Assembly (NCBI GenBank): GCA_030562195.1
Contig: CM060202.1
Coordinates: forward strand, 21,934,317 to 21,998,316
Direction of reading: 5' to 3'
From: Nipponacmea schrenckii
Taxonomy: Eukaryota > Mollusca > Gastropoda > Lottiidae
Length of the DNA stretch: 64,000 nucleotides
A model generated the notes under the pieces. It saw only the letters and a list, made by a program, of their open reading frames with translations. It was not told where the DNA came from and did not search any database. The first letter of the stretch is position 1; every line of letters begins with the position of its first letter. Shown in pieces: positions 1 to 12,205 of this stretch. The position numbers and the translations under genes were made by a program.

Positions 1-49
1 AAAGGCAGCTTTTCTAGTCAATGTATAATTCCCCTTTGAAGACGTTATT

Positions 50-620
50 TATTGATGCATTATTATATTTATTTATTTCCCTTTTCAAGTACATGTATTT
101 CAATTAATAAATATAAAGGGGGCTGTTGATACAATCGTTAGAATCCACACCAATCACACAATAATCCTTTAGGGAATTATCCACTTTATAAAAGGAATTG
201 TAAAAACGTTTTCTAAAAAAAAATTGTGTTTTAAGGTCACTGATACCATCACTTTCCACTATTCCAATTTTCAGTCAAACGTCTGCGGTTCCTGCAATTC
301 CAATAATAGATTGTAATTGATGTATATTGTTGCTCCAAATATTTGGTAAAAGGCAAAGACAAAATAGGCTAAGAGTGTTGAAGCTAGAAGTCTTTTGATT
401 AGATTTCGAAAAAAAATTATTATAGATCCATGTGAATTTTCCCCAAAGCGTGTTCAAAAGCAAATTGTCATTAAAGGGACATTCTGTTTTTGTTTTTTTT
501 TTAAATTAAAATTACCTCGTAGTATTTGTGTAAAGCATTACATAAACTTTTAGTTTCGGTATGTTATGTAAGATCTGATTAAACACCACTTTGCTGATTT
601 AAGCGAAACATTAGCCTTTT
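50..620. repeat. Direct repeat, copy 1
   Basis: This roughly 570-bp segment recurs in the same orientation at about 815-2300. Shared landmarks are the 'gatgcattattatat' start, 'cagtcaaacgtctgcggttcctg' region (266 here, 1028 there), 'ttttccccaaagcgtgtt' and 'cattaaagggacattctg'. Copy 1 is uninterrupted, copy 2 carries a LINE fragment. No coding capacity is seen. Confidence 0.8.
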
Positions 621-814
621 ACGGCCCCACAGGCGACATCGATAGTCTTGTTCATCGCGACCTGTCAAGAATGTGCCACTTTTTTTATCGAGACTAAAGA
701 GGTTCGGGAACCAGATAAACATTATTTGGAAACACAGCGTGTTCGGCAATAAGGCTGGCTTTATAGCTAGCTTTACTTCACAATTCCAAGTGGTAACCCA
801 GTTATTATTATTAT

Positions 815-2300
815 TTATTGATGCATTATTATATTCATTCATTTTAACTACGTGTATTTCAATTAATAATTAAAGGGAACTGTTGATATAATCGTTATCC
901 GAACCAATCTCACAATAATCCTTTGGGAATTAGCCACTTATTAAAGGGATTGTAAATGTCGTTTTCTAAAAATTTTGTTTGTTTTATAAGGTCGCTGATA
1001 CCATCAATTTTCACCATTCCAATTTTCAGTCAAACGTCTGCGGTTCCTGCAATTCCAATAAAAGACTGTAATTGATGTATATCGTTGCTCTAAATATTGG
1101 GTAAAATTAACAAGACAAAATAGGCTAAGCGTGATTTAATAACAATAATATGTATTGTTTAAAGACCATTACATATAAGTCTCAACAGTCTGTGCAGTTC
1201 ATAAAACAAATAATAGAAAATCATACAAAAATATAAAAAATACACGTATTAAGTTTGAGTGATCCTTAAAGACATACAATGATATAAAAAGGTATTAGAT
1301 AGATGTGAAATAGAAAGATGTCAAAAAACTGGTCATAATAATCTCTAAAAATATAGGTTTTTATGTCTGACTTAAAATTAGGAAACTGTGTAATTGATCT
1401 CAAGGCTAGTGGGAGATTGTTCCATAATTTTGGGGCAGCTACGCTTATGGCACGATCGCCATACTGATTTGATGTTTTTTTACCATGGTTTACCATGGAA
1501 GAAAGGTTTTAATCTCATCTCAACACTATTCTTTGTACAATATGCTGGATTGTGGACAGAGATTATATCTTTGAGGTAGGAGGGTGCCGTCTCACTATTA
1601 TGTATAATTTCGAAAATGATGCATATAATTTTAAAAGAAATCCGTTGTTCAATCGGTAGCCAGTGAAGCTCTTTATGTATAGGTGTCATATCTGCATGAC
1701 GTTCAAGATTTCGTCTGGTAACAAGCCTAGCAGCCGAGTTTTGGATGTGTTGAATTTTTCTAATTTTGAAATCTGGAAGCCCATAAAATAAACTATTACA
1801 ATAATCGAGTTTTGAAGTGATAAAACCATGAACTAATTTCTCAGTGCTGGCCTGATCTAAAAGATGTCTGATTTTACCTATACGCCATAAAGAATGCGAC
1901 GCCTTGCTACAGACACTTTTGATTTGTTCATCCATAAGTCCGGCTGAGTCCAGTAGCACCCCTAGGTTACGCACAATCGCTGAGGGGGAAACATACTCCT
2001 CACCAACACGCACATCGCCTACTGTTATTCGTACACTTGCGCCCTTGGTCAGTGATTTGGTTCGAAGTCTTTTGATTAGATTATTTTGAATCACTTATGA
2101 AAAAAGAAATATTATAGATCAATGTGAATTTTCCCCAAAGCGTGTTTAAAAGCAACTTGTCATTAAAGGGACATTCTGGATTTATTTTTGAATAAAACAA
2201 CCCCACAGTATTAAAATCGTTACATAAACTTTAAGGTTCAGTATGTTATGTAGGATCTGATAAAACACCACTTTGTGCATTAAAGGGAAACAATAGACTT
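815..2300. repeat. Direct repeat, copy 2 (interrupted by a LINE)
   Basis: Second copy of the segment at 50-620. Homology runs from about 817 to 1135 and resumes near 2063 at 'gaagtcttttgattagat', continuing to about 2300. The intervening 930 bp is a LINE 3' fragment, so the duplication came before the insertion. Confidence 0.75.
1137..2094 (-). pseudogene. LINE reverse-transcriptase C-terminal fragment (CR1/L2-like)
   Basis: The minus-strand frame 2094-1480 (204 residues) has the features of the C-terminal part of a non-LTR reverse transcriptase: 'SKLDYCNSLFYGLP', 'IQNSAARLVT' and 'LHWLPIEQRISFKI'. The normal end of this ORF ('ISVAAPKLWNNLPLALRS') follows in a different frame at 1496-1266. 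The break coincides with a duplicated 'accatggt' around 1483-1497, which explains the frameshift. Only the 3' end of the element is present, as expected for 5' truncation during target-primed reverse transcription. It sits in the duplicated segment with a possible 7-bp target duplication 'gtgattt' (about 1131 and 2051). The clade call is from motif style only. Confidence 0.8.
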
Positions 2301-3110
2301 GTAGAGGAATGAGTCTCGTACGAATTCTAAAGGTTTTAATAAAAATTATTGAATCTTTATGAGATTCTTATCGTAAACTAATTGATGTAGCTTATATGAC
2401 AATTATATTCATTACGTATTCTGATTGGTCAAGTATTAATTAGATGTCAATAGCACATTTGAAGCGTATCCTAAGGTAAGGTCTACAACGATTTGGCTTA
2501 TGGAAAATGTCCACGCAACCTCTTTAAATCATTTTTCATTATAGGTACTTTATTGATCAATGAACGAGACAGATTGTCAGCCTTAAGCCGTAATGACATT
2601 CAAAACAAAACAAAACAAATAGTCTGAAAAGTAAAGTTGAATATACCTTGAACTATTCCTTGTTCTATTACGATTCAATAAATCGATTTATCAACGTTAA
2701 AACAAAACATATTACCACATTGTTCAGATAATTAGTTCAACTAAAGGTTTTAGATACAACATTCATGACAGTGCCGGTAATTCGTAATAAAAGTCTTGCC
2801 TCAAATAATCTCTTATTGGCTTTAACCAATCATTCGAAGTCGACTATTCCCTACTGGTATAGACCATATAAAATTCATAATACACAGCGTTTTACACAAT
2901 GTATATCCCGAAGGGAAAATGAGGGATTCATATCTTGTTTAACAGCCTTTTCTTAAGAAACAACAATATGACAACACCAAGAACATGGTTGCTAAAACAT
3001 CAATGTCCAATAGCTAGAGCAATTATAGGCGTCAGAGCCTGTAAACAAGCATTTCGAAGTGGCATGCTGCAACTCTTCTTCTTATACGAATTGTATTTAT
3101 AATGCCACAA
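2300..3110. other. No gene seen
   Basis: AT-rich sequence without a convincing ORF, splice-bounded exon or recognised repeat. The 63-codon frame at 2765-2956 has no recognisable motif. Confidence 0.5.
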
Positions 3111-3119
3111 TACTAGAAT

Positions 3120-3335
3120 CAATATTGTAATCATCTTCCATAATTCATCATCTTCATCATTCATTTATCATTACCGTTCATTTATCATTCATCGGTCGTC
3201 ATTAATAATCATTACTGATCTGCATCATTCATTTATCATCACTGTTCATTCATCAGTCAGCATTCATTTATTATAGTTTAACATCATTTATCAGTAATCA
3301 TTCATCATCTTTCTCCATTATCTATCATATATTCC
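3120..3335. repeat. Degenerate (TCAT/CATT)n-rich low-complexity tract
   Basis: Repeated 'ttcatttatcatt' and 'attcatcatc' words with irregular spacing, typical of a decayed microsatellite. Confidence 0.7.
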
Positions 3336-3339
3336 TCCA

Positions 3340-4765
3340 ACCATGTTGTCCAGCGTCCAGCATTATGCAGATGCAGGCGAAAATACGAAAACGTTGCAGA
3401 GTCATGATTGCAGGTGTCGAAAATTTTCATTCCCTGACAGTAAACGTCTGGTCATCTAATCCTGCCCAAAAACATAATCGATGAGTACTTTAAAGCAAGA
3501 AGGAATGTCTGAATCCACTATCGGTGCCTGAAAAAGTCACCTGTACCTTGTCCTCAGGTATAAATCGATGAATGAAGAGACAGTGGGAAGTCGGAAGTAA
3601 TACGAAGCTGATTGGAAGTTGAATCAACATATTACAGAAAAGTTTCAATATTTATTTTACACAATTCAGGCAACAGTTATTCATTGTTTCTATCTAAAAT
3701 CGGGAGCTTATTTGTTTCATCGGATATCCGGATTTCGATCTTTTTATTTTATTTTATTTTATTTCTGAATATCAAACGTGAGAATGGCTTGGTTTTCAAA
3801 AAGATTCAGCTCTACCATTCAAGAGGGATAAATTTAGAAAACGTCTAGCCTTAAATTGAACAAGATCATCAAGATATAAATAGGTACAGAGAGAGCAATC
3901 TTGTGAAAATCCGCCCAGAGCAACAAAGCTCTGGCGTTATTCTGAAAAATATGACGGGGTCAGCACGTTTCAGCAAGGTCTAACCTTTGACCTGTTTAGT
4001 ATATATATAAGTTTATTTTGTTTCAAGGCAACTGCCCATAGAACACACATATAATACAATTTTGAAATACATAAGAAATGTTATATAACAAAGATTTCTA
4101 CGATATATAGTGATATACAATTATATTTACAATTATACATAGATATGGTTACGAGTGACAGCGGTATCTATTTACTGCAATTTATAATCATAATTTTATT
4201 TACAATATTATTGTGTTCCTTGGGAGGAAATATGGGTTGCTATCAGCCTGAATGCAAAATATATGAATTTAGCTAAATTTTCAATAACAATATAATTTGT
4301 AGTTGATAAAATATTTATAAAATCACTAATCACTAAAACATTTGTGTTTGATATATTCATTAAGAGATTGTTTGCGCAGCTGTTTATACAATGGACATGA
4401 TATGTTTGTGTCAATCAAACGTCTGTTTGTTCGGATGTTTTCCCGCCCAATTTTGTTCCGATGCATTTAATTCGCCAAGGGATACATTATCGACATATAT
4501 AGGTCTGCTACTTGAAGAGAAAGATGGCTGATGCTTTCAATAGTTCACCGACCGAGTTGCAGATGCCGGTAGCATTTATATATTATTTACCTGTACTCTC
4601 CTAGCAGCCAGTGCCAATCCATTGACCGATTTTCTGTTTCGGTCGTTTGAATTGTTCATGGTCGATATTATTGATAATAGATTAGATATTGTTTTATATA
4701 TGTCCATATTTAATATTTAATTCGGTGCTAACGTCGACACAATCGATGATATACCTGGGATTATT
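3340..4765. other. No gene seen
   Basis: AT-rich intergenic or intronic DNA. A short (attttattttatt) run lies near 3740-3765. No coding signal was recognised on either strand. Confidence 0.45.
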
Positions 4766-4771
4766 TTAAAG

Positions 4772-4945
4772 TACTTGGGAACTGCTATTGTAGAGTGGAA
4801 CTGCTGTTGTAGATTGAAACTGCTGTTGTAGATTGGAATTGCTGTTATAGAGAGGAATTGCTGTTGTAAGATGGAACTGCTGTTGTAAGGTGGAACTGCT
4901 GTTGTAAGGTGGAACTGCTGTTGTAAGGTGGAACTGCTGTTGTAG
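4772..4945. repeat. 19-bp minisatellite
   Basis: About nine tandem copies of a 19-bp unit 'gttgtaaggtggaactgct' with few variants. Because 19 is not a multiple of 3, the open frames across it on the minus strand cycle through frames (Q/L/T/P-rich peptides) and are not taken as genes. Confidence 0.9.
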
Positions 4946-5059
4946 AGTTGACCTGTTTTCCACATTTGCCTTAAACGCCATGAGAGTCATTTGGAGCACA
5001 TTTTGATCGACAATTGGAGACGAGAGACGTTTTATGGACATTTTGAAATTAATCATGAC

Positions 5060-5990
5060 TCTGTATTATTCGAAGTTCTCATTATTTTTTTAATCTTTTC
5101 AAGTTGGTTTCCCTCATTAATTTGAGCCAAAGTAAGCTTACTAATTGATTAATTGGGGTTTCTAATGAATAATCCATGTATTCTCAAGTTCAAAAGACCT
5201 ATGTGGACGTAGAAATGCTTGTGGAATCCATTTGACTCTGATCTGCTTTGAAACGCTAAATTTAGACTCCATGTGTGTTCACGTCATATGAATGAAGGTG
5301 TATACGAATTGATTTTGTATTTTATTATTAGTGAGTTAAAACTTATTTAAATTAATTCATAATGTTTTTACAAAATGATATTTAAACGTTTTATTGCCTT
5401 TTGCTAGAGATAATGAATGGAATACCAAAATGCCATTATTGTTGTGAAAAATATTAAGGAATGTGGGCACGCGTGCATACTTAACAACCACAGCGTCCGG
5501 TATAGACAGACTGGATGATCAAAAAAAAGATCAACGACATTTGAGACTAGACGTACATACCTATGGTAGTACCCTACCGAGGAAAATCCCGTCATAATTA
5601 GCCTAATTACGAGTTAATTAAGGACTTGTGGGACCATTTGGTATTTTCCCAGTCATAAGAACACCTCTACTTTCTATTGATATTACCGGTCCAATTATGG
5701 TATATATATGTATATATATGAAATTAAGGGAAACCAACTTTCACTGACACCTGTACACTAGGTAATTACTTCAGACTGTTACAGTGTGTCAATGACGACT
5801 AGATGGTTAACCGAACTTATAAAGAGATTATATAGAAGATATAATACAGTTAAAATATAGTTTCCATTTGTTCCATTCGAATTTTCAGTTCAACGTCTGT
5901 TATGTGTTGAAGTTCCACTTAAAGAAAATGACTTATTCTCATGCTATTGCTCATCGTACGTTATCTGTAATTTAGTTCTAAGCGTTAATG
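5060..5990. other. No gene assigned; dispersed repeat at 5090-5230
   Basis: The stretch around 5125-5220 ('aagcttactaattgattaat', then 'tctaatgaat', then 'gtagaaatg') resembles 36085-36190, so a dispersed repeat passes through here. A short TATATATG run lies near 5701-5720. The lectin gene ending at 6016 should have further 3' exons on the minus strand, possibly here, but none could be identified. Confidence 0.4.
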
Positions 5991-6015
5991 ATCTGACAAT
6001 ATTTTGTACACTTAC

Positions 6016-7556
6016 CTTCATAGCACCGCTTTATATATAAGTCGCCGCTCCCGGAAGTTGAATACTTCTTATCGAAGAAAAACGCTGAACCGGAAGTAAA
6101 AAATTGTTCACATCGCGATGAGGCTGAATCAAAGCTAAATGCCCAACATTCTGGGTCGAAAGTAAACTTTTCACAGGTGTCTTGGCATTCCAAAATCGTT
6201 TTTCCGGTGTAAACTTGGCTCGAATTTGCACCCGTTACGCTTCGTTGACCATTTATCAGTTCAAAGGTACATGGTCCTGTAAAAAATGTGTATAAAGTGA
6301 TACAGTCCCTTAAATATTCTAGTAAAATACAAAATAGTGTTCGAGATGTTCAAAGCAAATTTTCTGAAACTATATTTTGACTTATCATTAAGTCTCAACC
6401 TTTCTCGTCCTTCATATCCATTGGGCCATCAATTCAGCCGTCCACTGACCCCAATATATTTGTCCTTCACATTTCCAGCGTGAGATGACGTTGAATGTTC
6501 TCATTTCTTCCCTATACCAACCGTCCACACCCAATCTCCCAGGGGCCCATTTGTATCTCAGTACATATATCCGTATTCCCCAATTACAAGGTTTGATTTG
6601 GGTTTGAATAAATGTAAGAAGTCTTCAGAAGGGTCATCTTTTTAACTTTTAAATGCGGATAATTCTAGACATACATGGATTTGAAGGCTCAAATTTAGTC
6701 GGTGAACTGTAACCACTATTTTCCTTTTTTTGTGAGAATTAAGTGTAATTGGTTAAAAGAATGGCGACCATGTCCCTTTCAAAATGAATTCAACTTACCA
6801 TTGCTTCTTTGACATGCCATTGGGATTGAATTTGAACACCCAAACGACTTCAATCGTAATTCATTGGATTCTAGAACCATGTAAGAACAAAAAGCCTGGT
6901 TCGGTTGCTGTGGTTCACCAATGGCCCAGTATTTCTCCGTATCGGCAGTCAATGAGGTCGTACAGCCATCCAACCACTGGTACGGATATCTAGAATTGTC
7001 GATTGTGTTTTTCGGGCTGATAAGGCCTGTCCAGTAACCATTAGAACTACTGAAAAATATTCAATTTCGAATCTTGGTCTTGTTCTCTTTCAATTTATAT
7101 GCGAAGAGATAATTACTTGCAGTCGTAATTCTTGAAGGTGTTGCCGGATCTGGAGTTCAGAAAAAAAACATATTTGTACCGTGTTTTCCTTTAGTAGACT
7201 CAGGGATTATAGACTAAGGTTATAAATACCTATAATGAATATCATACCATGTTTAGAGTGTATAGAGTAAACCACGGATATTTTTTTTCACATAAATATG
7301 AAAAGAATTGGGGATCAGGCTTTTGTCTATATCAGCCCCTCTCCTAAGATTCTCCATTAGAATCACAAAGGTACTTACAATTTTCCTTCCCACACATTTC
7401 CTGGTTGTGTGAATATTGTCATTGCTGTGACCTGGTCTTGATCAATGAATGATATCATCTGACCCCCAGTTTCATCACAATACTGTCGATTCATTTCCCA
7501 GCTGACGTACGTTGAAAAGAGGGTTATTTGAACTGATTCGCGTCCCTCCAATATAT
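6016..7556 (-). CDS. C-type lectin domain plus PAN/apple domain protein (partial, four exons)
   Basis: Four minus-strand exons were read from splice sites and phases: 7379-7556, 7117-7149 (33-bp micro-exon), 6799-7049 and 6016-6276. Each junction keeps one open frame. The first three encode a C-type lectin-like domain: 'MNRQYCDETGGQMISF' early, then 'NGYWTGLISP', 'YPYQWLDG', 'YWAIGEPQQPNQAFCSYM' and a final 'FGCSNSIPMACQ'. Canonical calcium/sugar motifs are not intact: EPN reads EPQ and no WND precedes the cysteine, so classical calcium-dependent sugar binding is doubtful. The last exon is cysteine-rich ('ILECQDTCEKF', 'CWAFSFDSASSRCEQFF') and fits a PAN/apple adhesion domain. The product is probably secreted, but no signal-peptide exon was found upstream and the 3' end is missing: a donor site (gtaag) follows 6016. 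Family identity is strong; full structure and ligand are unknown. Confidence 0.8.
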
Positions 7557-7599
7557 CTAAAAATGAATTGAAAGTTAGTGCCATGGCCTAGAAAGATTT

Positions 7600-7870
7600 G
7601 GGCAATGAGAAGGTCAACGCCATGCAATGGGCAATGAGAAAAATTCTGCCAACAGCATTAACCTACTCTATTCGTTTACCCAACTTTCGACCGTTCTTTA
7701 ACATGTACAGCATGTAGCAAACAGGGCCTCGCTTTATTGTCCCATCTGAGCAACTTGACATTCTTCCCGTGCTATTCCTCCCGAACTGCATCACTGACAA
7801 TTGAAACCGGGTTAAAAAAAAGTCGTAAAGTCCATCCGGAACATTGTCGTTATTGAACCCTGGACCTTCA
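7600..7870 (-). mobile_element. tRNA-derived SINE copy
   Basis: Reverse-orientation, diverged copy of the SINE seen at 11132 and 21012. Shared blocks are 'aatgagaaaaattctgcc', 'tgtagcaaacagggcctcg', 'attgtcccatctgagc' and 'ccctggacc' (box B side). It lies just upstream of the first visible lectin exon. Confidence 0.7.
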
Positions 7871-10180
7871 GGTCAGTGAACATATTTTACTCAATTGATT
7901 AATATTGATACGATTATATCCGTTTTTTTGAATAATAATCACTGCCGTTGTTGTCCGTTAAAATCGATCTGAAAGAATTCTTTATTTTAACTATCGATTT
8001 TAACTGTCAATCAATTGATTGACTTGGTCGTTTTTTAGAACAATTGACATATTGAAAAAGGGCTTGAAACTTGTGAGGTAATAACACTGTTGTAAAAATA
8101 GTGATATTCAGCATGATATCAGTGACATTAACGGTAAATGTTTGTCTAATCGTGTCTCTTACTGACTTGGAAATTTCTCCTATTACCATAGCATTGACTT
8201 AAAAAAACAATGACTAAAATTATTCTTTTTTATTAATTTTTTTTTTTTTTTTTTAATTTACCAAAAAATTATTAAAAGTTTTGCTATATTAGGTAGAGAG
8301 GACTAACCGATAATTGTTCATGAATATACAATTCTACTCACCAAAGAGAAAAGACCAAACAAAAAGAATATGTACACATAATACACGTAAACACATCTTT
8401 AGGGCACAGTCAGATTCCAATTACTCCCTCCTGATCAGTAAGATCGCCACAGATTTACAGTCGTCTTGGTTACGTGAATATTGTTGATGTGTCGTTGTCC
8501 CAATGTTAAAAGTAGGTAGGGAATTACAACGTCGATTTTAGCTGAAGAAATGGTAATGTTAATAGCAATTTTGAAATTACCATCGACTTGAATCCCAAGA
8601 AGTCTAAATGTTGACTGAAGTTGCAAGTAATCGATGTAAGATGTAGTAAGGTTGACTAAAGTTGCTAAAATTTATATAGCTGACAAGAGTCGATGAAGTG
8701 TGTCCAACTTTTATGTTCGAAAGCTTTGGCATGCTACACACAGCTACCAGGTTGGTTGATACAGGTTTAAAAATATTTGATGGTTGAAAGCCACTTGTTG
8801 ACTGAAATATCAGACAGTCGACGCACAGTCTAACGAAATATATCGCTTAGATCACTCAACAGAAATGTAAGGCACTTGAGAAAAACAATCTCATGGATCC
8901 AGTTTACAACAAATGTCTGAAATTTACTTGTTGACGCGAACGTTCAGCTGAGATTTTCTGAACTCAACGTTTCGATGATCTTCTCTTTTACATACACCAT
9001 CCAGTTGTTAGTTGTTTCCGAAAATGAAAATGTGTCTTAGTTATTAGTCTAAAATCGACTAAAAAAGAATTTTTAACTTTCTTTTCCATGAACTCTCCTG
9101 TAATTCTAATAGAGATACTCTCTGTGACAGCAAAGTGAACTTCATTGAACGACGTTGACTTGTTGAATTGAGTATACCTATTTTACGCGTCAATTTCTAT
9201 AGTATACTACATGATGATAGTTTTGTTTCCCGAACTGACCTTCCTGAGTAATATTTCACCGACTACTATAACTGATATAATATAATTATAAGAATCCATG
9301 TATATCTAAAATGATTCGGTGAAATCGAAAATATTTCGTTTCTAATAACGAAATTGAAGTGTAAATTTAAACAATTGTCATTTCCGGAGTATATTATAGA
9401 CTAACTGTGTTTCGAAGTTTCTCTACTGACAGGATAATGTTCCTCCTCTACTCCTCTCCTTGTACCTTAAAGCAATTTCGTTTTTTGTTTTTACTTTAGA
9501 CTAACCGAAAATAAGATCATTATAAAGCGACGAAAACGTACATTTAGCTTTCACATTATAATAGATAATTAAGTACGTAGGTGCGGATCGTGCCACGACA
9601 AGTTCTTCAAGAAGTCGACATTTCATCCTCTATCCTTACAAGATAGATAAATAGATTTATTGTATACACACCGTTTTTGGGCAGCATATAAATATGACAA
9701 AAACATAACAATGGTTTGAAAAATTAACATGAATATAGTTATATAGTACATGCAGAATAAACATCGACATAACGATAAAACGCAATATATATAATAATTA
9801 CACGTATCATTGTCCTTCCAAATGTATCCTACAAATTCGGTATGACCAGAGCGCTTTCTGTATCCTGTATCTGATCTGTTCTGTTCGTTTATATTCTAAT
9901 CCATAAATTTCAATTTGCTTAATGACTAAGCCCACATAAATGTTTCAAATAAAGGAGTTATATAATTTCCTTTATTACTAGATGTTTTATTTTCTATGAT
10001 TGTAACGATTATCTCACGCAAGTGATAAAATGAGTAAATATCTATTGGGCGAGGAAAGAAAGCAAGATAATGTCGACATAATATGGATCTTGGTTCAGAT
10101 ATTGGATGTTAAAGAGACTGTAAAGAGATTTTCGAGACTTTTTTTGTGAATTTAGGAGCTAAGATTTGCCGCATTCCTAA
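7870..10180. other. No gene seen
   Basis: AT-rich DNA with a poly(T) run at about 8240-8255. The 60-63-codon frames at 8007-8189 and 8435-8626 (minus) show no domain or splice context. The upstream exons of the lectin gene (signal peptide) may lie here but could not be identified. Confidence 0.4.
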
Positions 10181-10400
10181 ATACATGTAGTATCAGTAGT
10201 CTCGATTGAATTCAATTTGTTCTTCTAGTAACAATTTATATATATTATACTCAGTTCATATGAAAACACACCTCTCACGAAATCTGGAATAACTCCAAGG
10301 GTTGATATGTGAAGTATATACTTAATGATGCTTTTGAGATAATTAATGATTTAAGAAGACATGTAAACATCATGCCAGTGAGACTTAACTGGTGTAGGGG

Positions 10401-11125
10401 TCAAACAGGGAAGTCAATGACGGGTGTGACCGCCATTCCATTTGCATTAACACATGCGATGCATCGTCGTCGCATGGAGTTGATCAGTCTCTGGATAGTG
10501 TTCTGAGGGATAGCATTCCAAGTTCCCTGATGTAGACGAGACAGACGTCGTCCAATTTCATCCCACAAGTGCTCGATAGGGGAGAGGTCGGGTGAAGGAG
10601 CTGGCCAGTGAAGCACGGAGATGTTCTGCTGAGCTCTAACGTTGTCATGTTGAAACGTGTGAACATCGTGGTGTTGGTTGAAGAACTGCACGACATGGTT
10701 CTGCAGCACCTGGTCCCGATAGTAGACGGCGTTCACCCTTCCTCTGCAGAGATGGAGAGGGGTTCTGTGACGGTACCTTATTCCACCCCACACCATAACG
10801 CTGCGTCTGAACAACATAGTCGTCGTTATACTGTTCACCACGTCTCCGCCAAACACGTATACGGCCATCTGCGTTCCTTAAGTGAAATCGTGACTCGTCA
10901 GAAAAGATGACACAACTCCATTGTCGTAGCCAATTCTGGTGCCCACTGTAGACGCTGGTTTCGGAGACGATCCGTCAATATGGGGCCGAAATAAGGACGT
11001 CGTACACGCAGGCCTGCAGCTCGCACACGGTACCTTACGGTGTTGGGGTGAATGAAGCCACGTTGTCCTTGGACTTGAGCAGCCGTTCTAGTTACTGGTA
11101 GTGTATATGATCCAGTACGTTCTGC
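10401..11125 (-). pseudogene. Tc1-like transposase relic
   Basis: Minus-strand remains of a Tc1/mariner-superfamily DDE transposase. The N-terminal side near 11090-10930 reads 'NTVRYRVRAAGLRVRRPYFGP' in one frame. The first catalytic block 'FSDESRF' lies in another frame. The third frame (10868-10401) carries 'VMVWGGI', the second catalytic aspartate in 'HDNVRAQ' and the acidic residue in 'SPDLSPIEHLWDE'. At least two frameshifts separate these, so it is dead. The N-terminal helix-turn-helix side is cut off by a SINE beginning near 11132. Units of the 46-bp repeat lie on both sides (about 10190 and 11415 onward). Confidence 0.88.
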
Positions 11126-11131
11126 CGGTCC

Positions 11132-11415
11132 TGGGAGCCGCGGTGGCTCAGTGGGTTAGACGCTTGCTCCCGGCGAAGGTCGACATGAACTTACGGATTT
11201 TTCATCCCGGTTTCCCCTTGTCAGTGATGCAGGTCGGAGGGACTGACATGGAAAAAGCGTCTAGTCGTTCGGATGGGACAATAAACCGAGGCCCCGTGTG
11301 CTACAGGCTATGCACGTTAAAGATCCCTCGACAGTTGGAAATCGCAAAAAGAGTAGGCTTATGCCGCTGTCCTGGCAAAATTTCCCTCATTGCACACTGC
11401 ATGGTTACTGGTATT
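11132..11415 (+). mobile_element. tRNA-derived SINE copy
   Basis: Begins with a tRNA-like head ('gccgcggtggctcagtgggt', an A-box match) followed by a body shared with 21012-21360: 'cggagggactgacatggaaa', 'cgttcggatgggacaataaa', 'gtgtgctacaggctatgca', 'gttaaagatccctcgacagt' and 'gcaaaatttccctcattgca'. The box-B part of the head seems to be deleted in this copy ('cggcgaaggtcgacatg'). Confidence 0.8.
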
Positions 11416-11750
11416 ATCAGTAGTCTCAATCGAATTCATTTTGTTTTAAAAATCATCTCAATTTACAGATAGTCTCGATTCTATTCAAATTGTTTTAAAG
11501 ATCTCAATTTACAGATAGTCTCGATTCTATTCAAATTGTTTTAGAGATCTCAATTTATCAGTAGTCTCTATTGAATTCAATTTGTGCGTAAGATATCAAT
11601 TTATCAGTAGTCTCTATTGAATTCAATTTGTGTGTAAGATAGCAATTTATCAGTAGTCTCGATTGAATTCAATTTGTGTGTAAGATAACAATTTATCAGA
11701 ATTCTCGATTGAAAACAAATAATATGAAGTTTGGATTGAATTCAAATGTT
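11415..11750. repeat. About 46-bp tandem repeat
   Basis: Around seven diverged units of 'atcagtagtctcgattgaat' plus 'tcaatttgtgtgtaagatagcaattt'. An isolated unit at 10195-10240 on the far side of the Tc1 relic and SINE shows that the array was split by those insertions. Confidence 0.85.
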
Positions 11751-12205
11751 TTTAAGATACCAATTAGTGTGAGCCTCGATCGATTTGTTAATATTCCGTC
11801 ACTTTAGTTTTGTTTCGAAGTATTCTATATCACAATAACATTGATGGTATTCTCTTCACTTATTTGTATACTGTTTCTTATAAAAGGACCTTTTAGCATG
11901 ACATTCAACTCAGTGACTTAATTACCATAGGGATTGGTTAAAACAAGTACACACGGGGATTCCAACCCGGAAAACAAATATAACCAGGCATTGAACTGAC
12001 ATACAGAGAGAATAATATAGGGAACAGACCCACGCCTACTAAACTCCACGGGAATATATACCATATTGACCATTCTTGAAACTAACATTTTATATTCATA
12101 CTAAGACGCAGTGTTAGAGTAATTATCTAATTTTTATGCCAATATAGTGCCATGCTATTGTTAACGTTATAAAACTATGAATTCAATTCCCTGAAGACCC
12201 GTCTA

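Noticed and set aside
10608..10910. 100-codon plus-strand ORF
   Set aside because: Antisense shadow of the Tc1-like transposase relic.
11132..11220. Possible tRNA gene
   Set aside because: A-box present but the B-box part is missing, and the body matches another dispersed copy at 21012; it is a SINE head.
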